A stretch of 64,000 bases of DNA. Source: Caulobacter sp. BK020 (GTDB lineage: Bacteria; Pseudomonadota; Alphaproteobacteria; Caulobacterales; Caulobacteraceae). Each line of letters starts with the position of its first letter. The stretch's first letter is position 1. The DNA lies in contig NZ_SLZL01000003.1 of NCBI RefSeq assembly GCF_004342605.1, positions 248,001-312,000 of the forward strand. Reading direction: 5' to 3'. A program made the translations under genes and the position numbers. The notes under the pieces are model-generated. The model was not told the DNA's origin. It ran no database searches and saw only the letters and a list, made by a program, of their open reading frames with translations. Of this stretch, positions 41,335 to 49,321 are shown piece after piece.

Positions 41335-42174
41335 TCAGCTCTTCGGCTTGATCGGGATCCACGCCTCCAGCCCGCCTTCGCCGGTCCGAGGATCGAACTC
41401 GGGGCCGTAGCGCTCGAAGAACGGGGCGTCGGCCGGCTCGTAGGCCGACTCCGGCAGCCACTGGCTGTAGATGGTGTGCATGGTCCGGCGGATCATCGAG
41501 ACGTGCTCGGCGTGGTGGAACACCGCGTAGAGGTGGGGCGCGATCCGTACCGAGGCGAAGTCCTTCGGCAGGTCTGAGACGTCGGCCACCTCGACGCCGG
41601 TGACATAGTCGAAATTGCCCAGGTCGTCGCCGTTCAGCACGACGCCGTAGGCGACGTCTCCGCGCTGGCCCGGGATGTGGCCGATATGCTCGCCGAAGCG
41701 CTGCCACTGGGCGGGAATGCCGCCGGCGCCCTCGCAGCCGTAGCGGCCGGTCAGGCCGGCGATCAGCAGGGCGCGGCCCTGCTCGATGCGCGGCGGGGGA
41801 AGGTCGGTTCGAAGGCTGCTGTCCATCACGATAGGCTCCACGAGGTTCAGGGGTTCCAGGTCGCGCGCCGCCCGCACCTGCTCGGGTGTGATCCCGAACT
41901 GGTCACGGAACGCGCGGGTGAACGCTTCGTGCGAGCCGTAACCGGCCTCCAGAGCCACCGACAGGATGTCGGGAGCTCCTTGCGCAAGCGCGCGCGCCGC
42001 CTCCGTCAGTCGCCGCGCGCGCAGGTAGCTGATTACCGGACGATTGGTGGCCACCACGAAGGCGCGGGACATGTGGAAACGCGAAACCCCGCCGGCCTCG
42101 GCGATCTCGTCCAGGTCCAGGGGCTGAGCGAAATGGCTTTCGATGAACCAGACGGCCTTCTCGACGGGGTTCAT
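41335..42174 (-). CDS. AraC-family regulator with GyrI-like effector domain
   Basis: A 279-residue regulator. Residues 5-100 contain two AraC helix-turn-helices (LDEIAEAGGVSRFHMSRAFV, then ALEAGYGSHEAFTRAFRDQF). Residues about 120-279 are a GyrI/SOUL-like small-molecule binding fold (RALLIAGLTGRYGCEGAGGI, YGVVLNGDDLGNFDYVTGVE, YAVFHHAEHVSMIRRTMHTI). Relatives such as Rob and BmrR-type proteins sense amphipathic drugs or toxins. It converges on maa with a 15-bp gap and follows the exonuclease gene on the same strand by 72 bp. Confidence 0.9.
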   Translation of the reverse strand: MNPVEKAVWFIESHFAQPLDLDEIAEAGGVSRFHMSRAFVVATNRPVISYLRARRLTEAARALAQGAPDILSVALEAGYGSHEAFTRAFRDQFGITPEQVRAARDLEPLNLVEPIVMDSSLRTDLPPPRIEQGRALLIAGLTGRYGCEGAGGIPAQWQRFGEHIGHIPGQRGDVAYGVVLNGDDLGNFDYVTGVEVADVSDLPKDFASVRIAPHLYAVFHHAEHVSMIRRTMHTIYSQWLPESAYEPADAPFFERYGPEFDPRTGEGGLEAWIPIKPKS

Positions 42175-42246
42175 GGCAGGGACTCGTAACGAAGCATGCG
42201 GCAGGGATCGCGGGAGCCTCGAGCGGTCATTTGATCGCGATTGCCC

Positions 42247-42996
42247 TCAGAGCAAAGTCCGCTGTGCTGGTTCGACGGCCGCCGGTTCCGCAGACTCGCC
42301 CCGACGGCGCAGTTCGGTCTCGGCGCTGAAGCGGAGGTTCGGGTCGCGGTCCTGGGCGAACGCTCGCAGCGTTTCGACGCTCAGGCGGTCCCAGGGCTTG
42401 CCGCGTTCGGGGCCGGCCGGCACGCGCGGCAGCAGGCCCGGCTCGCGGCTCCAGGCCAGAAGCTGTTCCAGCGAAGCTTCACCCAGCATGTCGCGCAGGT
42501 GGTGGGCGGTGACATAGGCGTCCGGCAGCGCCCGATGGGCGGGCAGGCCCAGCTGGCGGACCAGGCCCTCGGGCATGCGCTGGTAGCGCAGCATCTGGTT
42601 AGAGAAGCTGGTCAGGTGCGGCCATAGCCGCAGGGCGCACTTCCAGGTGCAGATCCAGGGCGCGCCGCCGGCGAACCTGGGCGTGCAGTAGCGCTGTTCG
42701 AAGGCGGCGCGGTGGGCGGCCAGGGCCTGGACGCCGCCTTCGGGCTTCAGCACCTCGCCCGCCACCGCCTTCCAGAACGGCGCGTCGGCGACGTCCTCGT
42801 CGATGATGTGGTGAACCGCCATGGTCTCGGGCGTGATCGGGCGGCCGGGATTGACCAGTCGCGATCCTCGGCCCTCGTCGATGCGCCAGCGGCCGTCGAG
42901 GCCCTGCGTGACGTCCTGCCAGCCGATCTCGCAGACGTCATGCGGACCGTTTCCGGCGGTCTCCAGATCGATCACGCGGACGCGGGGAACAGCCAT
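42247..42996 (-). CDS. DnaQ-like 3'-5' exonuclease
   Basis: A 249-residue RNase T/DnaQ-fold protein. The acidic active-site motifs are RVIDLETAGN (Exo I), the AHRAAFEQRY region (Exo II), and LPDAYVTAHHL (Exo III). The C-terminal 70 residues are unusual and Arg-rich (RLSVETLRAFAQDRDPNLRF). It is stand-alone, not a polymerase domain. The substrate could be DNA or RNA; a repair role is possible because uvrD is the next gene upstream on the same strand. Confidence 0.82.
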   Translation of the reverse strand: MAVPRVRVIDLETAGNGPHDVCEIGWQDVTQGLDGRWRIDEGRGSRLVNPGRPITPETMAVHHIIDEDVADAPFWKAVAGEVLKPEGGVQALAAHRAAFEQRYCTPRFAGGAPWICTWKCALRLWPHLTSFSNQMLRYQRMPEGLVRQLGLPAHRALPDAYVTAHHLRDMLGEASLEQLLAWSREPGLLPRVPAGPERGKPWDRLSVETLRAFAQDRDPNLRFSAETELRRRGESAEPAAVEPAQRTLL

Positions 42997-43053
42997 GGAC
43001 AGGAATATGGGCCCGGTCGCACGGTTAGGGGAGGGGCGGGGTCCGCTCCCGCC

Positions 43054-45465
43054 TCAGGCCTTCTCCACGAAGCTGTCGATCACCTTCTTGTCGCCGGCCT
43101 TGTCGAACGCCACCGAAAGCTTGTTGCCCTCCACGCCGGTGACCTTGCCGTAGCCGAACTTGACGTGGAACACCCGGTCGCCGCGCGTGTAGGCGCTGGC
43201 CGCCGAGCTGGCCGAGACCGCCACCAGCCGGCCCTCGCCCTCGATCGGGGCCGAGCGGGCGGCCGAGCCGCCGCTGCGCCAGGTCGCGCCGCGCTCGCTG
43301 AAGCCGGCGGTGCGTTCCTGGGCCCGCTTCCAGCCGGGGCTGTCATAGCTGCCGGCGGTGAACGTGCTGGTCCCCGGATCGTCCCAGCGCGACGACACCG
43401 TCTGCTGCATGCCCGGACCGCCGCCGTAATAGCCGGTCTCGGACGCCGCATCGACGTGGGCCAGGGGCAGTTCGTCGACGAACCGCGAGGGCAGCTGCGA
43501 CGTCCAGCGGCCATAGACCTGGCGGTTGGCCACGAAGCTGATCCGGGCCTCCTCGCGGGCCCGGGTGATGCCGACATAGGCCAGGCGGCGCTCTTCCTCG
43601 AGGCCCTTCTCGCCCTTGTCGTCCATGCTGCGCTGGCTGGGGAACACCCCTTCCTCCCAGCCGGGCAGGAAGACCAGCGGGAACTCCAGCCCCTTGGCCG
43701 AGTGCAGGGTCATGATCCAGACCGCGTCGTCGCCGGCGCCCTTGTCCAGGTCCATGACCAGCGACACGTGCTCCAGATAGCCTTCCAGCGTGTCGAAAGC
43801 GCCCATCGACTGGACCAGTTCCTTCAGGTTCTCCAGTCGCGTCTGGCTGGTGGGACCCTTGTCGAGCCGCAGGGCGTCGGTATAGCCGCTCTCCTCCAGC
43901 ACCGCCTCCATCACCCGCTGGTGCGGGGTGTTGGCGGCCAGGGCTCGCCACCGGTCCAGGTCGCGCAGGAAGTTGCTCAGCGCCGTGCGGGTGCGGGCCG
44001 GCAGGTCGTCGCCGCCGATGATCACCCGCGCCGCGTCGACCGTGGAGATCCCTTCCAGCCGCGCGATCTGCAGCAGCTTCTGCACCGAGGTGTCGCCGAT
44101 GCCGCGCTTGGGGACGTTGACGATGCGCTCGAAGGCCAGGTCGTCGTCGGGCGACTGGATCAGCCGCAGATAGGCGTGGGCGTCGCGGATCTCGGCGCGC
44201 TCGAAGAACCGCGGGCCGCCGACCACCTTGTAGGGGATCTGCAGCATCACGAACCGCTCTTCGAAGGCCCGCATCTGGAACGAGGCGCGCACGAGGATGG
44301 CCATCTGGCTGTATTTGCGGCCGGCCCGCCTGGCCTTCTCGATCTCGTCGGCGACCATTCGGCTCTCGGCCTCGCCGTCCCAGACGCCGCTGACCTTGAC
44401 CTTCTCGCCGCCCGAGGCCTCGGTCCACAGGGTCTTGCCCAGTCGGCTCTTATTGGCGTCGATCAGGCCCGAAGCGGCGGCCAGGATGTGCTCGGTGGAG
44501 CGGTAGTTGCGCTCCAGCTTGATGACCTTGGCGCCCGGGAAGTCGCGCTCGAAACGCAGGATGTTGTCGACCTCGGCCCCGCGCCAGCCATAGATCGACT
44601 GGTCGTCGTCGCCCACGCAGCAGACGTTCTGGCGGCCCTGGGCCAGCAGCCGCAGCCACAGGTACTGGGCGACGTTGGTGTCCTGGTACTCGTCGACCAT
44701 CACGTACTGGAAGCGCCGCTGGAAGTCGGCCAGCACGTCCGGATTGGCCGTGAAGATGGTGATGTTGTGCAGCAGCAGGTCGCCGAAGTCGCAGGCGTTC
44801 AGGATGCGCAGGCGCTCCTGGTACTGGCGGTAAAGGGTGACGCCCCGGCCGTTGGCGAACTCGCCGGCTTCGCTCTGCGGCACGCGGTCCGGTGTCCAGC
44901 CGCGGTTCTTCCAGGCATCAATCAGACCGGCGAGAGTCCTTGGCGTCCAGCGCTTGGCGTCGATGTTCGCGGCCTCGATCAGCTGCTTGAGCAGCCGTTC
45001 CTGGTCGTCGGTGTCGATGATCGTGTAGCTGGACTTCAGTCCGACCAGTTCGGCGTGGCGGCGCAGGATCTGGGCGGCCACCGAGTGGAAGGTGCCCAGC
45101 CAGCGCAGGCCCTCGGCCTGGTCGCCGATGATGTGGGTGATCCGCTCGCGCATCTCGCGCGCGGCCTTGTTGGTGAAGGTGACCACCAGCAGTTCCCACG
45201 GCCGGGCGCGGCCCGTCGCCAGGATATGGGCCAGGCGAGTGGTCAGCACGCGGGTCTTGCCGGTGCCGGCGCCGGCCAGCACCAGCACCGGGCCTTCGGT
45301 GGCCTCGACGGCGGCCCGCTGTTCGGGGTTCAGCCCCTCCAGATAGCTCGGCGCCTCGCGCGCACCGTCCGGCCCGCGGGGGCGGGCCAGGTCGGAGATG
45401 CGGGGGGCGGGAAGATCGCCGGGGAAAGCGCCGGAAGACGGGCGCGAGTCGAAGCCTTGGGACAT
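43054..45465 (-). CDS. uvrD: ATP-dependent DNA helicase UvrD/PcrA
   Basis: An 803-residue superfamily 1A helicase for nucleotide excision and mismatch repair. Motifs are LAGAGTGKTRVLTTRLAHIL (Walker A), TFTNKAAREM (Ia), MVDEYQDTN (II), DQSIYGWRGAE (III), LERNYRS (IV), and MTLHSAKGLEFPLVFLPGWE with GITRARE (V-VI). A C-terminal tudor-like tail (VKFGYGKVTGVEGNKLSVAF) binds RNA polymerase in PcrA. I chose ATG 45465 (MSQGFDSRPS) rather than the ATG six codons upstream as the start. Confidence 0.95.
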   Translation of the reverse strand: MSQGFDSRPSSGAFPGDLPAPRISDLARPRGPDGAREAPSYLEGLNPEQRAAVEATEGPVLVLAGAGTGKTRVLTTRLAHILATGRARPWELLVVTFTNKAAREMRERITHIIGDQAEGLRWLGTFHSVAAQILRRHAELVGLKSSYTIIDTDDQERLLKQLIEAANIDAKRWTPRTLAGLIDAWKNRGWTPDRVPQSEAGEFANGRGVTLYRQYQERLRILNACDFGDLLLHNITIFTANPDVLADFQRRFQYVMVDEYQDTNVAQYLWLRLLAQGRQNVCCVGDDDQSIYGWRGAEVDNILRFERDFPGAKVIKLERNYRSTEHILAAASGLIDANKSRLGKTLWTEASGGEKVKVSGVWDGEAESRMVADEIEKARRAGRKYSQMAILVRASFQMRAFEERFVMLQIPYKVVGGPRFFERAEIRDAHAYLRLIQSPDDDLAFERIVNVPKRGIGDTSVQKLLQIARLEGISTVDAARVIIGGDDLPARTRTALSNFLRDLDRWRALAANTPHQRVMEAVLEESGYTDALRLDKGPTSQTRLENLKELVQSMGAFDTLEGYLEHVSLVMDLDKGAGDDAVWIMTLHSAKGLEFPLVFLPGWEEGVFPSQRSMDDKGEKGLEEERRLAYVGITRAREEARISFVANRQVYGRWTSQLPSRFVDELPLAHVDAASETGYYGGGPGMQQTVSSRWDDPGTSTFTAGSYDSPGWKRAQERTAGFSERGATWRSGGSAARSAPIEGEGRLVAVSASSAASAYTRGDRVFHVKFGYGKVTGVEGNKLSVAFDKAGDKKVIDSFVEKA

Positions 45466-45590
45466 GGAACATATGTAGCACAAAGATCGTCCGGCTTAAG
45501 CCCTTGCGCCGATCCGCCGCCCTCACGGCCAGGAACTTCGACCGTCACCTGTCGTTTGTTCGAACGGGGACGACAACACGGGAGACCAAC

Positions 45591-45794
45591 GTGGCTGAAG
45601 AAACCAATACGAGCGGCGGTGGCGGCGGGACCGGCATGGCGTTCATCATCGGCGCCCTGGTGGTCGTGGTGGCGGTGATCGCCTACTTCGTCTTCGCGGG
45701 CGGCGTGACGCAGAAGAAGCGGGTCGACATCAACGTCTCCGCCCCGCAGGTCGAGGCGCCCAAGGTTCCTGAAGCGCCGAAGCCGGCCAACTAG
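45591..45794 (+). CDS. Small single-pass membrane protein
   Basis: A 67-residue protein starting at GTG 45591 with GGGAG about 6 bases upstream. A Gly-rich N-terminus leads into one membrane helix (about residues 16-37, MAFIIGALVVVVAVIAYFVF) and a short tail with a Pro/Ala/Lys-rich end. I know no function. It is divergent from uvrD and followed 11 bp later by another small membrane protein, so the pair is probably one transcript. Confidence 0.72.
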   Translation: MAEETNTSGGGGGTGMAFIIGALVVVVAVIAYFVFAGGVTQKKRVDINVSAPQVEAPKVPEAPKPAN

Positions 45795-45805
45795 GAGGAG
45801 ACGCC

Positions 45806-46042
45806 ATGGCGCGTCACCACGATCTTCGGCCGCAACACCTGGGCGTGGCAGGTCTGACCCTGCTGGGCGTGCTGTTGCTGATCGCCGCCCTGATGGTCGC
45901 CAGCTGGCGCTCCGGCCTGCTGACCGTGCGGTCGGCCGACCTGTCGATGCGGCTGCCGGAAAGGCCGGCGCTGCCGCATCGGGCGCCCGATCCCGCGCCC
46001 CTGCCGCTGCCCAGGCCGGGGCCGGGCGTCGAGCAGGGCTAG
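45806..46042 (+). CDS. Small membrane protein with Pro-rich tail
   Basis: A 78-residue protein with one membrane helix (about residues 12-32, GVAGLTLLGVLLLIAALMVA) and a Pro/Arg-rich tail (about 48-78). The start has a near-perfect AGGAGGAG. Its stop codon TAG shares a CTAG with the stop of the convergent ribbon-helix-helix gene. Function unknown; it probably works with the preceding small protein. Confidence 0.7.
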   Translation: MARHHDLRPQHLGVAGLTLLGVLLLIAALMVASWRSGLLTVRSADLSMRLPERPALPHRAPDPAPLPLPRPGPGVEQG

Positions 46043-46266
46043 ACCGCGCCGGCCTCGTCCCCCTGGGCGTATTGCAGGGCGAACACCCGGCAGGCCGAGG
46101 CCAGGGGGCGCTCGCCGCGTCCGGCGTCGATCCGCTGGATCAGTCCGGCGATGCTGATCTTGTCGGCCCCGGCGGCCGCCTGCAGCACGGCCCAGAACTC
46201 GGGTTCCAGGGCCAGGGAGGTCGCGTGGCCGGCCAGGTTGATCGAACGCTTCTTCAGACTACCCAT
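46039..46266 (-). CDS. Ribbon-helix-helix domain protein (RHH_4 type)
   Basis: A 75-residue protein. KKRSINLAGHATSLALEPEF (residues 5-24) gives the ribbon strand and first helix, and KISIAGLIQRIDAGRGERPL continues the fold, as in the RHH_4 family. Such proteins are probable DNA-binding dimers. ATG 46266 was chosen because it precedes the conserved KRSI; an upstream in-frame ATG (MGTGEMGSLKK) is possible. It has no toxin partner. A 29-bp dyad at 46335-46363 lies between it and coq4. Confidence 0.75.
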   Translation of the reverse strand: MGSLKKRSINLAGHATSLALEPEFWAVLQAAAGADKISIAGLIQRIDAGRGERPLASACRVFALQYAQGDEAGAV

Positions 46267-46334
46267 CTCGCCTGTCCCCATATGCCGTCTGGCGCTGCGC
46301 CAAGGTTCCCGATCGGGGTCGCCGAACCCTCTTG

Positions 46335-46363
46335 AATAAAAATGACGCCATGTCATCTTTATT
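46335..46363. promoter_or_regulatory. Dyad operator between the RHH gene and coq4
   Basis: AATAAAAATGAC-gccat-GTCATCTTTATT: 11 of 12 bases pair across a 5-bp spacer. It sits in the divergent promoter region, 22 bp before the coq4 ATG. It is unusually AT-rich for this genome and has the size of a TetR or RHH dimer-pair site. Confidence 0.6.
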
Positions 46364-46385
46364 GGGTCCAGCAGGAGCATGCCCC

Positions 46386-47156
46386 ATGATCGCAGCCACG
46401 CAAGTGCTCGGTGGGCCAAAGCCTCGCGAACCGATGAGGCGGACGCGCGACACCTTCACCCTGCAGCCTTTGCGGGCGTTCCGGGCCGTCCGGCGCCTGC
46501 TCGCCGACAAGGAAGACACCGCCCAGGTGTTCGAGATCATGCGGGCCTTGTCGGGCAAGGCGATCCCGAACGGCTACCGCCGGCTGCTGAGCACCCCGGA
46601 AGGCGGCCGCATCGCCTACGAGCGCGACGAGTTGGCCGAACGGCTGTCGGATGCGGCCTGGCTGGAGCAGTTCGGCCCCGGCACGGTCGGCGCCGCCTAT
46701 CGCGATTTCATCGCCCCGCGCGGCCTGTCCGCCGAAGGCCTGGCCGAGGAAAGCCGCAAGGTCCGCGAAGCCGATGTCGACGCCGCCCATCCCCTGGCCT
46801 GGTACGCGCGGCGCATGCGCGACGTGCACGACGTCTGGCACGTGCTGACCGGCTACGGCACGGACGCCCTGGGCGAGGTCTGCGTGGTGGCCTTCTCCCA
46901 CGCCCAGACCCGCAGCCTGGGCTTCGCGGTCATCGCCTTGGCCGGGGCGCGGCATCTGCAGAAGGGCGCGCCGGACCTGCCCTATGGCAAGGCGGTGCGC
47001 GAGGCCTGGCGCAACGGCCGGGCGGCGGTCTGGCTGCCGGCGGTCGACTATCCGGCCCTGTTCGCCCTGCCGCTGGATGAGGCGCGCCGGACCTTGAGGA
47101 TCGCGCCCAACACCGCCTATCAGGCCATCCCGCCGCGGCGTCGCGACCGGGCCTAG
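46386..47156 (+). CDS. Coq4-family ubiquinone biosynthesis protein
   Basis: A 256-residue protein with the Coq4 metal motif HDVWHVLTGYGTDALGE (His148, Asp149, His152 and the Glu 12 residues on). Coq4 homologues are needed for coenzyme Q assembly and have been tied to removal of the ring carboxyl. Surrounding segments (LAWYARRMRDVHDVWHVLTG and FAVIALAGARHLQKGAPDLP) fit the family. ATG 46386 was chosen; 18 upstream codons cross the dyad operator. Confidence 0.85.
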   Translation: MIAATQVLGGPKPREPMRRTRDTFTLQPLRAFRAVRRLLADKEDTAQVFEIMRALSGKAIPNGYRRLLSTPEGGRIAYERDELAERLSDAAWLEQFGPGTVGAAYRDFIAPRGLSAEGLAEESRKVREADVDAAHPLAWYARRMRDVHDVWHVLTGYGTDALGEVCVVAFSHAQTRSLGFAVIALAGARHLQKGAPDLPYGKAVREAWRNGRAAVWLPAVDYPALFALPLDEARRTLRIAPNTAYQAIPPRRRDRA

Positions 47157-47193
47157 CCGCACTTGAAAGGCCGCCGGGGCTTGACCCTCTTCA

Positions 47194-47220
47194 GCGTTCG
47201 GTAGTTGAACTACATAACGC
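47194..47220. promoter_or_regulatory. 27-bp palindrome before modA
   Basis: GCGTT-cg-GTAGTT-g-AACTAC-at-AACGC is symmetric about base 47207, with 11 of 13 positions paired. TTGACCC at 47181 could be the -35 element, placing the palindrome over the -10/+1 region. It is unlike the E. coli ModE site TATAT-N-TATAT. The regulator is unknown. Confidence 0.6.
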
Positions 47221-47248
47221 GCTGAGAGTCCGCTTTTTGAGAGTCCGC

Positions 47249-48010
47249 ATGATCACCCACCGCTTGAAGCTGGTCGGCCTGGCCCTGTTCGGGGTCGCCT
47301 TCGCCCTGACCGCGACGCCTGTCCTGGCCGCCGACGCCCAGGTGGCGGTCGCCGCCAACTTCACCGAGCCGGCCAAGGCGATCGCCGCCGCCTTCAAGGC
47401 CAAGACCGGCCATACCGCGACGCTGAGCTTCGGCTCCTCGGGCCAGTTCTACACCCAGATGGCCCACGGGGCGCCGTACGAGGTGTTCCTGTCGGCCGAC
47501 GCGGAACGGCCGCTGAAGGCCGAGCAGGAGGGGCTGGCCGTTCCCCGCACGCGGTTCACCTACGCCGTCGGCCGCCTGGTGCTCTATTCCCGGACACCGG
47601 GCCTGGTCGACGGCAAGGGGGCGGTGCTAGCCTCGGACCGGTTCGCCAAGCTGGCCATCGCCGACCCGGCCGCCGCGCCCTATGGCGAGGCCGCGGTCGA
47701 GACGATGCGCAAGCTGAAGGTCTACGACGCCCTGGCGCCGAAGATCGTCCGGGGCGCGTCGATCACCCAGGCCTACCAGTACGTGGCCACCGGCAACGCC
47801 GAGCTGGGGTTCGTCGCCCTGTCGCAGGTGATCGACGAGCCCGGCGGGTCGCGCTGGCTGGTCCCCGCCGCCGACCACGCGCCGATCCAGCAGCAGGCCG
47901 TGCTGCTGCGAACAGGCGAGGAGAACCCCGCCGCCCGGGCGTTCCTGACCTTCCTGAAGTCCCCGGCCGCGATCGCCATCATCAAGCGCTACGGCTACGA
48001 GGTGCGCTAG
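47249..48010 (+). CDS. modA: Molybdate ABC transporter substrate-binding protein ModA
   Basis: A 253-residue periplasmic binding protein. A signal peptide (cleavage near VLAAD, residue 28) precedes the type II binding fold with AANFTEPAKAIAAAFKAKTG, LSFGSSGQFYTQMAHGAPYE, VFLSADAERPLKAEQEGLAV and TGNAELGFVALSQV. ATG 47249 was preferred to TTG 47237. No modB or modC follows, so it must use a permease encoded elsewhere, or serve another oxyanion. Its stop TAG comes from repeat copy 3. Confidence 0.9.
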   Translation: MITHRLKLVGLALFGVAFALTATPVLAADAQVAVAANFTEPAKAIAAAFKAKTGHTATLSFGSSGQFYTQMAHGAPYEVFLSADAERPLKAEQEGLAVPRTRFTYAVGRLVLYSRTPGLVDGKGAVLASDRFAKLAIADPAAAPYGEAAVETMRKLKVYDALAPKIVRGASITQAYQYVATGNAELGFVALSQVIDEPGGSRWLVPAADHAPIQQQAVLLRTGEENPAARAFLTFLKSPAAIAIIKRYGYEVR

Positions 48011-48112
48011 AGCAAATCGCGCGATATAGGAATCGCACGACTTGCTCTAGCTCTTTGTTTTCGCATCGCTTTTGCGGAAAACCGGCATCCACTTTTCCGC
48101 GCAATGCGCTAG
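48007..48112 (+). repeat. CTAG-bounded palindromic element, copy 3 (106 bp)
   Basis: Canonical orientation with the first stem followed by CTCTTTGTTTTCGC. The left CTAG makes the modA stop and the right CTAG (48109-48112) makes the stop of the convergent LysR gene. The right edge reads CAATGCGCTAG rather than CGATGCTCTAG. Confidence 0.9.
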
Positions 48113-49026
48113 GATCTACTGTAGCGCGCGATCAGCGGGTCGGCGGCGGCCTGGTCCAGGATCCAGTCGCGAAAGACGGTGATCTTGCGCACGCGGCGGC
48201 GTTCGGCCGGATAGACCAGCCAATAGCCGCCGCCGTAGTGGACGGTGATGTCGAACGGGGCGACCAGCCGGCCCTGGGCGATCTCCTGGGCGAAGAAGAT
48301 CGGCGAGCCCAAGGCGAAGCCCTGGTCGGCCAGGGCGGTGGCCACCTCCAGCGCCTGGGCGTCGGCCGACAGGCGGGGCGGGGCGCGATCGTCGCTGGCG
48401 TCGACGCCGGCCGCCTCGAACCAGCGCACCCAGAAGTCCGGAGAGCCGATCCGCGGGGCCCGCAGCAGGTCGGCCGGACGGGTCAGACCGCCCGACCGCG
48501 CCAGCACCGTCGGCGTGCACAGCACGGTCTGGACGGAGGGGATCAGCAGATGCGCCTCCATGCCCGGCCAGTCGCCGCCGCCGGCGCGCAGGGCCAGGTC
48601 GAACGGCTCGCGCTGCAGGTCGACCACCCGGCTGGAGGCGTCCAGCCGCACGGCGATGCGGGGATGGGCGATCTGGAAGCCGCCCAGGCGCGGGGCCAGC
48701 CAGTGGCCGCCGATGCTCTGCACCGTGGTGATCGACAGCACGCCCTCCTCGGTGTCGACCAGGTCGGACACCGCCGTGCGCAGGACGCTCATCGCCTCGG
48801 TCGCCGCCCGCGACAGGCGCTCGCCGGCCGGGGTCAAAGTCACCTCGCGGGGCAGGCGGGTGAACAGCGGCTGGTCCAGGCGCTGCTCCAGGGCCTTCAC
48901 CTGCCAGCTGACCGCGGCCTGGCTGACGCCCAGTTCGTCGGCGGCGCGGGTGAAGCTCTTCAGGCGCGCGGCCGCCTCGAAGATGCGGATGGCGCTGAGC
49001 GGCAGGCTGGCGAGGATGTCACGCAT
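48109..49026 (-). CDS. LysR-family regulator, GcvA-like
   Basis: A 305-residue regulator. Residues 8-67 are the LysR helix-turn-helix (LPLSAIRIFEAAARLKSFTR, then AADELGVSQAAVSWQVKALE). The rest is an effector-binding fold with GcvA-type features (ISTVQSIGGHWLAPRL-like segment, DLALRAGGGDWPGMEAHLL, GFALGSPIFFAQEIAQGRLV). The target and inducer are unknown. The stop codon lies inside the right end of repeat copy 3. It is divergent from the small gene at 49119. Confidence 0.9.
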   Translation of the reverse strand: MRDILASLPLSAIRIFEAAARLKSFTRAADELGVSQAAVSWQVKALEQRLDQPLFTRLPREVTLTPAGERLSRAATEAMSVLRTAVSDLVDTEEGVLSITTVQSIGGHWLAPRLGGFQIAHPRIAVRLDASSRVVDLQREPFDLALRAGGGDWPGMEAHLLIPSVQTVLCTPTVLARSGGLTRPADLLRAPRIGSPDFWVRWFEAAGVDASDDRAPPRLSADAQALEVATALADQGFALGSPIFFAQEIAQGRLVAPFDITVHYGGGYWLVYPAERRRVRKITVFRDWILDQAAADPLIARYSRS

Positions 49027-49118
49027 AAGCAGGCCTTATGCTTACGCAAGGAAGCCGCGTTTGTCATCCCGGACGTAAGGGTCGATTTTCCAATCATGGA
49101 AAGCCAGGAAGGGTGATC

Positions 49119-49292
49119 ATGATGGACCAAGCGTTCAAGACCCATAAGGAAACCACGTTCGGATGGGTGCTGCTGGTCCAGGAATGGATCATCGCACGCC
49201 GGGCCCGGCTGGCCCGCTTGGCCCATGAGCAGGCGGTTGCGGCAATGCGGGAGGCTCAGGCCAAGCCCAGGCGTCATCTCGCGCCTCGCTAG
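49119..49292 (+). CDS. Small basic protein, unknown
   Basis: A 57-residue protein starting at ATG 49119 (or 49122) with AGGAAGGG just upstream. The sequence is amphipathic and basic: TTFGWVLLVQEWIIARRARL, then Ala/Arg/His-rich, ending PRRHLAPR. I recognise no family. The good ribosome binding site and position divergent to a LysR gene suggest a real small gene, but it is short and could be spurious. Confidence 0.45.
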   Translation: MMDQAFKTHKETTFGWVLLVQEWIIARRARLARLAHEQAVAAMREAQAKPRRHLAPR

Positions 49293-49321
49293 GCGGGCGG
49301 CGGCCCGCCCCATCCCCTGCT

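Noticed and set aside
42712..45678. A 988-codon plus-strand frame opposite the exonuclease and uvrD genes
   Set aside because: Shadow frame; uvrD has all seven helicase motifs on the other strand. Only the last part, from GTG 45591, is a real small gene, in the same frame.
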